A stretch of DNA of 64,000 nucleotides from Planctomycetota bacterium (GCA_028278425.1 JANQEJ010000331.1:1-64000), one strand, 5' to 3'. Numbered from the stretch's first letter, positions 32,965-42,113 are shown. The notes: a model not told the origin generated them from the sequence alone. Program-made: numbers and translations.

Positions 32965-34566
32965 ATGAATCCCAAGCATCGATCCTCAAAGGACGAGCCC
33001 CGACATCCCGGCGCGGGAGTGCCCGAAGATGTCCTTTTCGACATGGCGCTCTGGTTTCTCCCGGAGTCCAAGGACACGACCTGGACGCGCCCGCGACTGG
33101 ACGAAACGACCCGGATGATCGAAGGAGGAAAGACGGGTGATCTGTCCGAGGAGGAGATCGAGAGCATTCCATCGTTCCTCTACGAAATCAGTCGTCACCC
33201 GCGCCAGGCATGGTGTGTCCCGTTTCTCGACGCGTTCGATGAGTATGCGGCGCGCGTCGGCGACACCGACCTCCAACGGCGACTCCAGCATCTCAGACCG
33301 GTCGTCCAGCGCGCACAGAACTCGTCCGGAGAGCTTGCCGACGACGACACAACTACGGCGCCAACGACAACCCCTGAGCTGATGGAGCTGATCGAGCTCC
33401 TGATGCGAGATCCGTCCGAGCGCGAAGCGCTCGCCAACGAGCTTCAGCGCGTCGCGAGCTTCTCGCGGACGCGCCAGTCCGAGCTCTATCGCGCGACGCT
33501 TCCGCACCGGTTCTGGACGAATGCGCCCGGTCTGCGGGGCTACAACAGCGCCCACCTGCCGGCCATGGTCCTTCACCACGCAGCGCCGTCGGGGGATGTC
33601 AACCTGATCATCGAACGCCGCGAGACCGCGTTGGACGCTGCTTTCGACGCCCTGATCGATCTCGCTCGCCAGCCCGTTCCGGAGGAGGATCCGGCCGCGG
33701 GACTCAGCGACGTCTTGGTCCCGCTCGGGGTCCAGGCGGCAAACACGCAGGTTCTCGACCTGTTTCAGCGACGGTTTCTGGAGCTGTGCACCGCTGCGTC
33801 CGATCCACGGGCGGCGGCCTGGCAGGTCCGAACGCTGCGCGATCTCGCCGGTCTCGGACGGACGCGCGAGCTCTCGACCGTTCTGGCGACCGAGCTCGGC
33901 GAAACGCCGGGGCCTCTGACCGACGCGTTGCACCTCGCCGCCCTCGAGGGGCAGAGCGGCGGCGACGCGGACGCGACGCGGCTTCCCCGTCCGATGGCCG
34001 AGCCCTCCGCGCACGCAGCCGACGTCCTCGCCGAGTATCGCGAGAACTTCGAGCCGGCGATGGCGGCGAACGTCCGGCGCGCCATGGAAGACCGCCTCGC
34101 CGCGGCGTCCGAGAGCTTCGAGGCCGAGTCGGAAACCGCTCACCTCGCCGCGCTGGCCACCCGCGCTCTCGTCCGTGCGTCACTGACCCGAGGCGCGTCG
34201 GCGAATCGGGGCATTCTCAACGCCATCGTGCACGGCTTCGACACAAGGTGGTGTGCCAATCACGGTGTCGGCCGGAACGCCGCACGGTGGCTTCCCGACG
34301 TCCTGGAGCCGCTGCTCGACTTCGCTCCCCGCAATTACACCCGGTGGTTGCAGTTGCGCGGATGGTTCGCTGAGCGAGTCCGGCGGTTCGACCTCCAGGT
34401 CCGCGTCGCTCACCGCTTTGCGCACGTCAAGGACAACTTCCGTCGAGCATGGGAACAGAAGCTGCTCGACGGCGTACGTCGCAACCCTTCGAAGGAACTG
34501 CCGTTCGCGAAGCACTACTTCGAACGCTGCTGGAGCCTGGGCGGCAGCCCATCCCCGTTTTGGTGA
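32965..34566 (+). CDS. Uncharacterised 533-residue protein downstream of sigma-like gene
   Basis: No family recognised. From ATG 32965 (GAGGT eight bases upstream) it opens with a polar leader (MNPKHRSSKDEPRHPGAG), then helical segments, a Thr-rich linker near 130-140 (DDDTTTAPTTTPELMELIEL) and long alternating Leu/Ala/Glu helices that look like an alpha-solenoid or helical repeat scaffold. The C-terminal 150 residues are basic with many W and F (TRWLQLRGWFAERVRRFDLQ, HYFERCWSLGGSPSPFW). No signal peptide or membrane helix. It follows the sigma-like gene after a hairpin, so it may be its partner or target; this is inference. Confidence 0.6.
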   Translation: MNPKHRSSKDEPRHPGAGVPEDVLFDMALWFLPESKDTTWTRPRLDETTRMIEGGKTGDLSEEEIESIPSFLYEISRHPRQAWCVPFLDAFDEYAARVGDTDLQRRLQHLRPVVQRAQNSSGELADDDTTTAPTTTPELMELIELLMRDPSEREALANELQRVASFSRTRQSELYRATLPHRFWTNAPGLRGYNSAHLPAMVLHHAAPSGDVNLIIERRETALDAAFDALIDLARQPVPEEDPAAGLSDVLVPLGVQAANTQVLDLFQRRFLELCTAASDPRAAAWQVRTLRDLAGLGRTRELSTVLATELGETPGPLTDALHLAALEGQSGGDADATRLPRPMAEPSAHAADVLAEYRENFEPAMAANVRRAMEDRLAAASESFEAESETAHLAALATRALVRASLTRGASANRGILNAIVHGFDTRWCANHGVGRNAARWLPDVLEPLLDFAPRNYTRWLQLRGWFAERVRRFDLQVRVAHRFAHVKDNFRRAWEQKLLDGVRRNPSKELPFAKHYFERCWSLGGSPSPFW

Positions 34567-34892
34567 GCGAGCGCGGCGGCCGAAGTCCCCTACCTGGTCG
34601 ACGCTCGCGACGCCGTCCTCGTCCAACTCGTGCAGAAACGCCCAGGTGGCCAACTCGGCAACCGGGGCGTGGCGCCTGCTCGGTCGGCGCGCCATCGCCT
34701 TCAGGGAGAAGCTCTCCGGCAACGGAGCGATAGCGGGGTTGTGCTCGCGCGGCAGCACCGGGTTCCCCTCCGGCACCCGGTGGATCGCCGCAACCTGCGA
34801 ATAGCCCGCGTTTGCGACGGCCGCGAATCGTCGAACGGAGGGCTTCTCGGGGCACTTCGGGCGCCGCTCCGGTATGGTGCCCCGCTGTCGAG
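34567..34892. other. 326-bp gap, no convincing gene
   Basis: An open minus-strand frame through 34600-34870 has protein-like composition (for example IHRVPEGNPVLPREHNPA, then LATWAFLHELDEDG) but no good start and it runs on antisense to the 533-residue gene, so I do not call it. It could be a gene remnant. A 7-bp stem, CACCGGG/CCCGGTG (34756-34762 with 34776-34782), could terminate the upstream gene. Confidence 0.35.
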
Positions 34893-36065
34893 ATGAAGCT
34901 CCTCCCCCTCGTTCTCCTCGCCAGTCCTGTCGCGCCGCAGGAGGCTTCTGCACCGCGCGATCTCGGCCCCGTCCTCGAAGAGGTGCTCGCCGGGACCGAG
35001 GTGCCGGGGATCGGCGGCGCGGTCGTCACGAGCGAGGGCCTCGTCGCGCTGGGCGTCGCCGGCGTGCGCGAGCGCGGCTCGGACGCGAAGATCCAGCGCG
35101 ACGACCTCTTTCACATCGGCTCGTGCACGAAGTCGATGACGGCGACGCTCCTCGCGATGTCCGTCGAAGCGGAGAAGCTCCGCTGGGACACGACGATCGC
35201 CGAAGGGCTTCCCGACCTGGCGAAGGCGATGGACGAGGCCTGGCTGGGCGCGACGTTGACGCAGCTCCTCGCCCACACGGCGGGCATGCCGGAGAACCTG
35301 CTGGACTACGGCAACCTCGGCCTCGCCTTCCTCTCGCGCACGAAGCCGATGCCGATGGTCCGCCGCAAGGCGGTCGAAGGGATCTGCGCGAAGCCGCCGC
35401 TGGCGCAGCCGGGCACGGCGTATCTCTACTCGAACTTCGGCTACGTCACGGCCGGCGCGATGCTCGAGCGGATCGAGGAGAAGCCCTGGGAGGAACTGAT
35501 CCGCGCCCGGCTGCTCGAGCCGCTGGGCATGGCGAGCGCCGGCTTCGGGCCTCCGGAGGCGCCCTACTTCGTCGAGCAGGACGACGCCGAGCCCGAAGAA
35601 GGGCAGAGCGGCGCACGGCAACCGCGCGGCCACTTCCCGAACGGCAAGGTCGCCAAGCGCTTCGACAACCCGCCCGCGCTCGGCCCCGCCGGCACGGTGC
35701 ACTGCACGCTCGCGGACTGGGCGAAGTACGTCCGCCTTCACCTGCGCGGCGCGCGCGGCGAGGAGGGGCTCCTGCTGAAGCCCGAGACCTTCGCGGAGCT
35801 CCACACCCCCGAGCCGGGAACGAGCTACGGCTTCGGCTGGGTCCATACCGAGAGGCCGTGGTCCCAGGGCGAGATCCTGATGCACGACGGCTCGAACATG
35901 GCCTGGTTCGCCTACCTGTGGATGGCGCCGGAGGAGGACTTCGCCGTCCTCGTGTCCTGCAACCGGGGGGGCGCCGCGGGCCAGGAAGCAGCCGACGCCG
36001 CCGCCTGGCGGCTCATCCAGGGGATGGTCGCCGAAGGGGATCCCGGGGAGACCCGGGGCGATTAG
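34893..36065 (+). CDS. Secreted serine hydrolase, beta-lactamase class C / DD-peptidase family
   Basis: 390 residues with signal peptide MKLLPLVLLASPVAPQ (start ATG 34893). Active-site motifs of the serine beta-lactamase-like family: SxxK as Ser77-C-T-Lys80 in HIGSCTKSMTA, and YxN as Tyr179-S-Asn181 in LYSNFGYVTAG; the third motif is probably HDGSN (HxG type) near 330. LTQLLAHTAGMPENL is the usual loop before the YxN. Such proteins are esterases, D-aminopeptidases or cell-wall hydrolases, and resistance activity should not be assumed. It is followed by the polysaccharide export genes after a 211-bp gap. Confidence 0.87.
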   Translation: MKLLPLVLLASPVAPQEASAPRDLGPVLEEVLAGTEVPGIGGAVVTSEGLVALGVAGVRERGSDAKIQRDDLFHIGSCTKSMTATLLAMSVEAEKLRWDTTIAEGLPDLAKAMDEAWLGATLTQLLAHTAGMPENLLDYGNLGLAFLSRTKPMPMVRRKAVEGICAKPPLAQPGTAYLYSNFGYVTAGAMLERIEEKPWEELIRARLLEPLGMASAGFGPPEAPYFVEQDDAEPEEGQSGARQPRGHFPNGKVAKRFDNPPALGPAGTVHCTLADWAKYVRLHLRGARGEEGLLLKPETFAELHTPEPGTSYGFGWVHTERPWSQGEILMHDGSNMAWFAYLWMAPEEDFAVLVSCNRGGAAGQEAADAAAWRLIQGMVAEGDPGETRGD

Positions 36066-36264
36066 CACGGGCGGGAAAACCCGCGCCCTTGAAGCCGCAT
36101 TTCGCCCCGGCCCCCTAACCCGCTAGGATGTCCAGGCTTAGGACAGCCCGACCAAAGGCTCCGGAGCCCTCCTCTCGATCCGCACCTCGCCGGGGAAGCT
36201 CTTCGGAGATTCCCCCATGGAGCCGATAACCCTGGACCCCGTACTCTCCCAGGTTCTCGTCCCC

Positions 36265-36272
36265 GGAGGAGG
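36265..36272 (+). promoter_or_regulatory. Shine-Dalgarno that sets a TTG start
   Basis: GGAGGAGG lies four bases before TTG 36277 and gives a compact lipoprotein signal. The upstream in-frame ATG 36217 would add 20 residues and spoil the signal peptide. Confidence 0.75.
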
Positions 36273-36276
36273 TGCC

Positions 36277-36978
36277 TTGGCACACCGAACCCCGTTCCGA
36301 CTGGCCCTCGTCGGCCTCCTGACCGCCCCGCTCGCGAGCTGCGTCTCGACCGGCGACCCGATTTCCGAGCTCGCCGACGAGATCAACGCGACGCTGACCA
36401 TGGGCACCACCGTGCTCGCGCCCGGCGACCAGCTCCAGATCTCCTTCACCCAGATGCCTCCGGAGCAATGGGACCAGGAGATCCAGGTGCGGCCGGACGG
36501 CTACGCGTCGTTCAAGGGCCTGGACGACGTGCTGGTGGCCGGACTGACCGTGGAGCAGCTCGACGAAAAGCTCGAGGAGTACTATGGCCGCACGCTGCAG
36601 ACGCCGGACCTCACGGTCAACGTCGCCCAGCTCGCGGCACGCTACGTCACGGTCTGGGGCGAGGTCAACGACGGCGGCGCGCAGGAGCTCAACTCGGGAC
36701 GGCGCACGCTGGTCGAAGCGATCGGCATCGCCGGCGGCCACTCGCTCTCGCGCGCGAAGCTCGGGCACACCGTGCTCGTCCGGTGGGACGCGAAGGAAGG
36801 GCGCCAGCGCCAGTGGCTGATCGACGCCAGCGAGGAAGAGTGGGGCTCGCCCACGCCGATCCTCTTGCAGCCGTACGACCTCGTCTTCGTGTCGAGCAAG
36901 ACGATCGTGAAGGTCGACACGTGGGTCTCCCAATACATCCGGCAGCTCATCCCCTTCCCGCAGATCTTCCTGATCTAG
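36277..36978 (+). CDS. Wza-like polysaccharide export lipoprotein
   Basis: 233 residues from TTG 36277: signal peptide with lipobox LASC (about residue 20), then a Poly_export domain (APGDQLQISFTQMP, RPDGYASFKGLDDVLVAGLT, QLDEKLEEYYGRTLQTPDLT) followed by one SLBB-type segment (YVTVWGEVNDGGAQELNSGR, LVEAIGIAGGHSLSRAKLGH). Shorter than classical Wza (about 380), with a single SLBB unit and a C-terminal amphipathic helix (VSQYIRQLIPFPQIFLI). It should form or line the outer-membrane exit for the glycan. Seven bases separate it from the co-polymerase gene. Confidence 0.87.
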   Translation: MAHRTPFRLALVGLLTAPLASCVSTGDPISELADEINATLTMGTTVLAPGDQLQISFTQMPPEQWDQEIQVRPDGYASFKGLDDVLVAGLTVEQLDEKLEEYYGRTLQTPDLTVNVAQLAARYVTVWGEVNDGGAQELNSGRRTLVEAIGIAGGHSLSRAKLGHTVLVRWDAKEGRQRQWLIDASEEEWGSPTPILLQPYDLVFVSSKTIVKVDTWVSQYIRQLIPFPQIFLI

Positions 36979-36985
36979 CACAGAG

Positions 36986-38659
36986 ATGGCAGAGGACTTC
37001 GACAGCGACTTCGAGGAGACCGGCGGCGCCGCCGGACCCTTCGACGTCCGTTCGCTCCTGCTCTACGGAGTGGCGCGGTCGAGGCTCATCGTCGTCGGGC
37101 TCACGCTGCTCGGCGTGATCGGCGGGCTCGCCTATTCGCTCACGCTGCCCAACCAGTACACGTCGGTCGGCAAGATCCTCCTCACGCTCGGCGCGCGGGA
37201 GAACCTGACGCCCGAGGCCTCGGTCGACGAGGACTTCGACGCGCGCAAGCAGCGCATCGGCGTCCGCGAGGAGATGGAGCTCCTACAGAACCCCGAGGTC
37301 GACCGCCGCGTCGCCGAGCGAATCGGCCCGGAGCGCCTGCTCGCCGCCTACGACCCGCGGAGGAACGACGGCCCGAACACGCCGTGGATCTACCGCCGGC
37401 TGCACGACCTCCAGGCCTGGTGGTTCGGGAGCGACGACCCGACGCGGAGTACGAACTTCGACCCGACCTCGCCGCTGGCGACCGAGGGCGCTGCGATGGT
37501 CGCGGCTTCGACGACGAACATCTTCAACGCGAGCCGCACGAACATCCTCATCTTCTGGACGGACGCGCACGACCCCCAGCTCGCGCAGGACATCGCGACC
37601 GCCTACATGGAGGTCAGCCAGGAGTGGCACCAGGAGACCTACGCGGCCGAGAAGAACCTGCCCTTCATCACCGACCGCTTGGGAGACGCGATGGAGGAGG
37701 TGAAGCTCACCTCCGACCGGTACAAGGACCACCGCCAGGACTGCGGCTTCATCGACCTGCAAGCGCAGCGGAGCACGCTGCTGACGCAGGTCGCCGAACT
37801 AGAGCTCGAGAACGAGCGCGCCAAGATCCGTTTGGATGAGATCAAGAAGGAGCTCGCCAAGGCGGAGGAGCAGCTCAGCGGCGCCGACGCGATGGTCGAG
37901 CGCATCCTCCCGCCGGAGAGGGTCCAGAACCCGCGCTACACGTCGCTCATCAAGCAGCTCGAGAACCTGAACAACGACCTCACCAACCTCGGCTCGACGT
38001 ACAAGGAGGGCTCACCCTCCTTCCTCAGTCAGGAAGCGAACCTGAAGGAGCGCATCAAGCGCGTCGAGGCGGAGCTCGGCAAGACGGACTACTACAAGGA
38101 GTTCGGCGAGGCTCGCCCCGGCATCGTCGAGAACCCGCTGATCGAGGAGCTGACCGTCAAGATGGCGGAGCTCGAGCGCGAGCGGGAAGGCCTCGCCATC
38201 GCCGTCGAGACGCGCAAGGAGACGCTCCGGAACCGCCACGAGGCCCTCGACGCCGTCCTGGCCTGCGACGCCACGCACCGGCTGCTCGAGCTCGAGGTCT
38301 CGAGCGCGGAGCAGAAGGTCCACGAGCTCTCGAGCGCCCTGGACCGCGCGGAGCAGCTCGGCGCGATCGACCGCGACGAGCAGATGAGCAACCTGGCGGT
38401 GATCCAGACGCCGACCTATCCCTTGACGAAGTCCGGGCCCGACCGCTGGCGCTACGTCTTCCTCGGCCTGGTCGGCGGAATCTTCGCCGGCGTCGGCCTG
38501 GCCGTCCTGCGCCAGATGCTCGACAGCCGCGTGCGCTACCCCGACACGCTCGAGGCACAACTCGGCGTGCGCCTGCTCAGCGTGGTTCCCGAGGAGCGGC
38601 GGTGGAAGAGCCGCGGCGGCAAGCTCAAGAAGAAGGCCCTGGCCGGTTCGGCACGATGA
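36986..38659 (+). CDS. Wzz/GumC-like polysaccharide co-polymerase
   Basis: 557 residues. Two membrane helices flank a long periplasmic coiled coil: TM1 about 31-50 (LIVVGLTLLGVIGGLAYSL) followed by YTSVGKILL, the usual Wzz start; TM2 about 484-505 (YVFLGLVGGIFAGVGLAVL). The middle (about 210-450) is a heptad-rich coiled coil (LENERAKIRLDEIKKELAKA). The pre-TM2 motif IQTPTYPLTKSGPDR resembles the PxxP motif of the family. No kinase domain is fused; the separate ATPase gene follows with an ATGA overlap. Predicted to set glycan chain length and couple to the Wza-like channel. Confidence 0.9.
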   Translation: MAEDFDSDFEETGGAAGPFDVRSLLLYGVARSRLIVVGLTLLGVIGGLAYSLTLPNQYTSVGKILLTLGARENLTPEASVDEDFDARKQRIGVREEMELLQNPEVDRRVAERIGPERLLAAYDPRRNDGPNTPWIYRRLHDLQAWWFGSDDPTRSTNFDPTSPLATEGAAMVAASTTNIFNASRTNILIFWTDAHDPQLAQDIATAYMEVSQEWHQETYAAEKNLPFITDRLGDAMEEVKLTSDRYKDHRQDCGFIDLQAQRSTLLTQVAELELENERAKIRLDEIKKELAKAEEQLSGADAMVERILPPERVQNPRYTSLIKQLENLNNDLTNLGSTYKEGSPSFLSQEANLKERIKRVEAELGKTDYYKEFGEARPGIVENPLIEELTVKMAELEREREGLAIAVETRKETLRNRHEALDAVLACDATHRLLELEVSSAEQKVHELSSALDRAEQLGAIDRDEQMSNLAVIQTPTYPLTKSGPDRWRYVFLGLVGGIFAGVGLAVLRQMLDSRVRYPDTLEAQLGVRLLSVVPEERRWKSRGGKLKKKALAGSAR

Positions 38660-39342
38660 AGAAGAAGGCTCCGAAGAAGCAGCCGATCCCCCTCGAGGAG
38701 GGCCTCACCTCGATCCAGCCCGTCCTGGACGCGCTCTGGTCCGACCTCGCCCACGCGTCGCGCGACAACCGCCGCGAGCGCATCCTCTTCATCAGCCCCG
38801 AGCACGGCGCGGGAACGACGACGCTCGCCACCGCGACGGCCCTCGGCCTCGCGCGCAACCTCGGCGAGGAGGTCGCGCTGATCGAGGCCAACTGCTACAC
38901 GCCGGCGATGGCGGGCTACCTCGGCCTGCCGCCCTCGCCCGGGATCACCGACGTGCTCGCCAGCGGAGCCTCGCACCACCGCGCGGTTCGCAACTCGCAG
39001 GTGAAGGGGCTCTACGCGCTGACCGCCGGGAGCATCGTGCAGCGCTCTTCCGGCGAGCTCGCCACTCCGAACGCGCGCGAGCTGCTCGAGCGCGCGACCC
39101 GCGGCACGCGCTTCACCGTGATCGACGCCCCGCCCATCCTCCCCCACCCGGCGGACGCGCGTCACCTCCTGCAATACGCGTCGAAGGTCGTGCTCGTTCT
39201 GCAGGCGCGCCACACGTCGAAGGCCGGCGCGAAGCACGCCATCCGCGTCATTGAGGAGTCGGAGGCTCAGCTCGCCGGCGTGATCCTGAACCGCTTCCAG
39301 TCCGACCTGCCGTTCGGGCTCGGGAAACGGAACTGGCGCTAG
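38656..39342 (+). CDS. BY-kinase/ParA-like ATPase with degenerate Walker A
   Basis: 228 residues, cytoplasmic partner of the co-polymerase (compare CapB/CpsD). The place of Walker A reads SPEHGAGTTTLATA (about 47-60): the lysine expected in GxGK(S/T) is replaced by threonine. The A' motif reads ALIEANCYTPAM where LxDxDxRxP is usual. Walker B-like VIDAPPI (about 155-161) is kept. There is no tyrosine-rich C-terminal tail. It may be a non-catalytic regulator that keeps the interaction surface. ATG 38656 overlaps the upstream stop (ATGA); its TAG overlaps the convergent stop (CTAG). Confidence 0.82.
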   Translation: MKKKAPKKQPIPLEEGLTSIQPVLDALWSDLAHASRDNRRERILFISPEHGAGTTTLATATALGLARNLGEEVALIEANCYTPAMAGYLGLPPSPGITDVLASGASHHRAVRNSQVKGLYALTAGSIVQRSSGELATPNARELLERATRGTRFTVIDAPPILPHPADARHLLQYASKVVLVLQARHTSKAGAKHAIRVIEESEAQLAGVILNRFQSDLPFGLGKRNWR

Positions 39343-39869
39343 CGCTCGAGCCGCGACAGGAGCCCGGTGACGTGCGCAAGGTGGTGGCGCCCGTGCCACG
39401 CGTAGATGCCGGCGTTGACGCTGAGCTTCGTAGGCGAGTCGGCATCGGGGTGTTGGAACTCCCGACCGAACTGCTCGGCATTCAACGAGCGAAGGAACGG
39501 CACCCAGCACGCGTGGAGCACGTCGAGGAAGTCGAGCGACGACGCGACCGGCCGCTTGTAGTCGGGAAGCTCGGCCCAGCGCTCCTCGAAGTACGCCTTG
39601 ATCAACGGCTTGTCCTCGGTGAGCGCCCACTTGAACCGCACGTAGCTGTTCAGGTGGCTGTCGGCGAGGTGGTGGACCACCTGGCGCACCGTCCAGCCGC
39701 CGGGGCGATACCGGGTGTCCAGGACGTCGTCCGGTAGATCCTGTACGACCGGGCGAAGCTCGGACGGAAAGCGCTCGATCTCGTCGATCCAGGCCGCGAG
39801 CTGTTCGTCGCTGACGACGTCGGGGGCGACGAACTCACCGATCGGGTATTGCAGCTCGCGCAGTTCCAT
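39339..39869 (-). CDS. YfiT-type DinB-superfamily thiol S-transferase/hydrolase
   Basis: 176 residues. The N-terminus LQYPIGEFVAP, RPGGWTVRQVVHHLADSHLN (metal His near 68) and the C-terminal AWHGRHHLAHV (two metal His) follow the Bacillus YfiT/BstA pattern very closely; the length also fits. In that family the proteins bind a divalent metal and transfer low-molecular-weight thiols or act as hydrolases. ATG 39869 overlaps the end of the upstream amidohydrolase gene by 35 bp. The resident thiol of this organism cannot be inferred. Confidence 0.88.
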   Translation of the reverse strand: MELRELQYPIGEFVAPDVVSDEQLAAWIDEIERFPSELRPVVQDLPDDVLDTRYRPGGWTVRQVVHHLADSHLNSYVRFKWALTEDKPLIKAYFEERWAELPDYKRPVASSLDFLDVLHACWVPFLRSLNAEQFGREFQHPDADSPTKLSVNAGIYAWHGRHHLAHVTGLLSRLER

Positions 39870-41064
39870 GCGCGGAGGTTAGCAGCTCGCCGCCGACGAC
39901 GACCGCGCGGATCCGGCGCAGGGATGTAACGTCCTCCAGTGGGTTCGCGTCGAGCAGCACCAGGTCCGCGCGGCGTCCGACCGACACCCGTCCCACGTCG
40001 TCGCGGCCGAGGAACCTCGCGGGAGCGAGCGTCGCGGTGCGCAAGGCTTCGGCCGGCGTCAAGCCCGCTTCGACGAGCAGCGCGAGCTCGTCGAGCAGGC
40101 TCTCGCCGGGCGGGACGCCCTCAATCCCGGTGTCGGTGCCGGCGAGAATCGTCACGCCGGCGTCGTGAAGCGCGGCGACGATCCGCTTCGCCGCTCGGTT
40201 CACGGCCCGGCGCTCGGCGACGAAATCGGGGGAGCCGACCGCAATGGCCTCGCCGCCCACCAGCGTCGGGCAGATCGCGGTGCCGTGCTCGCGGAGGGCG
40301 GCGGTGAGCTCGGCTCCGCGCCCGCCGAGGTACTCCGTCATCCTTCGTTCGAAGGCCTCGTCGGACTCCAACGCCTCCCGGGTCAGCGCCTGCTCGCCGA
40401 GCGTGAGCGCGTGCTCCAGGCTCGCCGCGCCGGCCTCGGCCGCCTCCACCCAGCTCATCCCGCGGGGCACGTGACCGGCGAAGGCGATGCCGCGGGCCCG
40501 CGCTTCGTCGGCGAGAGCGAAGTACGCCTCCGGGGAAACGTTGCTGTGCACCTTGATGAAGTCGACGCCGAGCGCCTCGAGCTCGCGCACCGCCCGCCGG
40601 CCGTCCTCGGCCGTTTCCACGACGAGTCGGTGCGCGGCGTCCTTGGGCCCGTCGACGAAGGGTCCGGCCGCGACGACCGTCGGACCGCGGAGCTCGCCGC
40701 GCTCGATTCGCTCGCGGACGTCCAGAACGCCCTCCGGATCGCCGCCCATGTCGCGCACGCCGGTTACGCCGTGCGCCAGAAAGAACGGAAGGTTGGTCTT
40801 CACGGCGACGTCGTGCACGTGCATGTCCCAAAGGCCGGGAATCAGGTAGCAACCGGCACCGTCCAAGTGCTGCGCACCTCGCGGGGCCGCCGTGAAGTCG
40901 TCTTCGATCGCGCGGATGCGGTCGCCGGCGACGACGACGGTGCGACCGGGGAGCAGGACGCCGTTCTCGACGTCGACCACGTGGACGTCGGAGAGGACCA
41001 GCACGTCCGAGGCCGTGCACCCGGCGGCCAACACCGCGACGAGGAGCGCGTGTCTCGCCATCAC
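39835..41064 (-). CDS. Amidohydrolase-family lipoprotein
   Basis: 409 residues. Signal with lipobox LAAGC (Cys16), so exported and lipid-anchored. Metal-dependent amidohydrolase fold: beta cap DVHVVDVENGVLLPG, HxH metal motif in GLWDMHVHD (His82, His84), a Lys in VDFIKVHSNV, GHVPRGMSW with a metal His, and LAGTDTGIEG with the catalytic Asp; the C-terminus LLDANPLEDVTSLRRIRAVV is typical of imidazolonepropionase/prolidase-like members. Substrate unknown, perhaps a dipeptide or cyclic amide in the periplasm. It heads a two-gene unit with the YfiT-like gene. Confidence 0.88.
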   Translation of the reverse strand: MMARHALLVAVLAAGCTASDVLVLSDVHVVDVENGVLLPGRTVVVAGDRIRAIEDDFTAAPRGAQHLDGAGCYLIPGLWDMHVHDVAVKTNLPFFLAHGVTGVRDMGGDPEGVLDVRERIERGELRGPTVVAAGPFVDGPKDAAHRLVVETAEDGRRAVRELEALGVDFIKVHSNVSPEAYFALADEARARGIAFAGHVPRGMSWVEAAEAGAASLEHALTLGEQALTREALESDEAFERRMTEYLGGRGAELTAALREHGTAICPTLVGGEAIAVGSPDFVAERRAVNRAAKRIVAALHDAGVTILAGTDTGIEGVPPGESLLDELALLVEAGLTPAEALRTATLAPARFLGRDDVGRVSVGRRADLVLLDANPLEDVTSLRRIRAVVVGGELLTSAHGTARAAIPDR

Positions 41065-41180
41065 GCTTCGCGACTCATCCCGCGTACATCGTAGAGGAGA
41101 GCGGCCGGCCGCTTAACACAAGCACGCCGGCGACGCCGAATGGCCCCGCCGGCGGCTCTGGGTCCCAGCCCCGTTCGCTC

Positions 41181-42113
41181 CTACGGGATCAGGACCTTGT
41201 CGATCACGTGGATGACGCCGTTCGAGGTCTCGATGTCGGTCGCCGCCACCTTGGCGTCGCCGATCATCAACTTGCCGTCGGCGATGCGCGCCTTGATCTC
41301 CGAGCCTTGGAGCGTGGCGGCCCGTCCCGCGGCGATGGCGTCCTTGGCGTAGACACGCCCGGAGACGACGTGGTACTTCAGGATCGCGGTCAGCTTCTCG
41401 CGGTTCTCCGGCTTGAGGAGGTTCTCGACCGTCCCCTTCGGAAGCGCGGCGAAAGCGGCGTCGGTCGGCGCGAAGACCGTGAAGGGTCCTTCGCCTTGGA
41501 GCGTCGCGACCAGGTTGGCCGCCTCGAGCGCCGCGGCGAGCGTCTTGAAGTTGCCGTTCTCGACCGCGGTCTCGACGACGTCGTTGGTGTTCGGAAGGAT
41601 CACGCTGTCGATCACGTGGATGACGCCGTTCTTGCAGACGATGTCGGTCGTCTGGACGGTGGCGCCATCGATCATGACGGTGCCTTCGTCGACCACGATG
41701 TCGACCCGCTGCCCGTTCAGCGTGCTCGCGAAGTTGAGCTTGACGACGTCGGCCGCGCGCACGTCACCGGCGACGACGTGGTAGGTGAGGATCGACTGAA
41801 GCGTTCCGCGGTTCTCGGGCCTTAACAGGTCCGCCAGCGTCTCCTTCGGGATCTTCGCGAAGGCCTCGTCGGTGGGCGCGAAGACGGTGAAGGGCCCGTC
41901 GCCCTTCAGAGCTTCGACCAGCCCGGCCTTGGTCAGAGCGGTCGTCAGCGTTTTGAAGCTTCCGGCCTCGAGCGCGGTGTCGACGATGTCCTTGGGAGCG
42001 TGCCAGGCGGCCGACTTCGCCGACTTGGACGAGCACTGATCGGAGACCGTGGCGGTGGAGGTCGCGGCGAGGGCCAAAGCGACCACCGGAGTGACGACGA
42101 AGAAAGATTTCAT
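41181..42113 (-). CDS. Secreted protein with two fasciclin (FAS1) domains
   Basis: 310 residues. Signal peptide [20 protein letters not shown], then FAS1 domain 1 (about 40-172) and domain 2 (about 175-310), each with the H1 box [13 protein letters not shown] or [13 protein letters not shown], the central ILTYHVV or ILKYHVV, and the H2 box [13 protein letters not shown] or [13 protein letters not shown]. Such proteins mediate adhesion. The two copies are similar to each other and are a recent or conserved duplication. The gene is preceded by AAGGAAAAG and stands alone. Confidence 0.95.
   Translation of the reverse strand: MKSFFVVTPVVALALAATSTATVSDQCSSKSAKSAAWHAPKDIVDTALEAGSFKTLTTALTKAGLVEALKGDGPFTVFAPTDEAFAKIPKETLADLLRPENRGTLQSILTYHVVAGDVRAADVVKLNFASTLNGQRVDIVVDEGTVMIDGATVQTTDIVCKNGVIHVIDSVILPNTNDVVETAVENGNFKTLAAALEAANLVATLQGEGPFTVFAPTDAAFAALPKGTVENLLKPENREKLTAILKYHVVSGRVYAKDAIAAGRAATLQGSEIKARIADGKLMIGDAKVAATDIETSNGVIHVIDKVLIP

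Noticed and set aside
34893-36065. True class C beta-lactamase conferring resistance
   Set aside because: SxxK and YxN are present, but the third motif and overall pattern fit the broad esterase/DD-peptidase group; no specific support.
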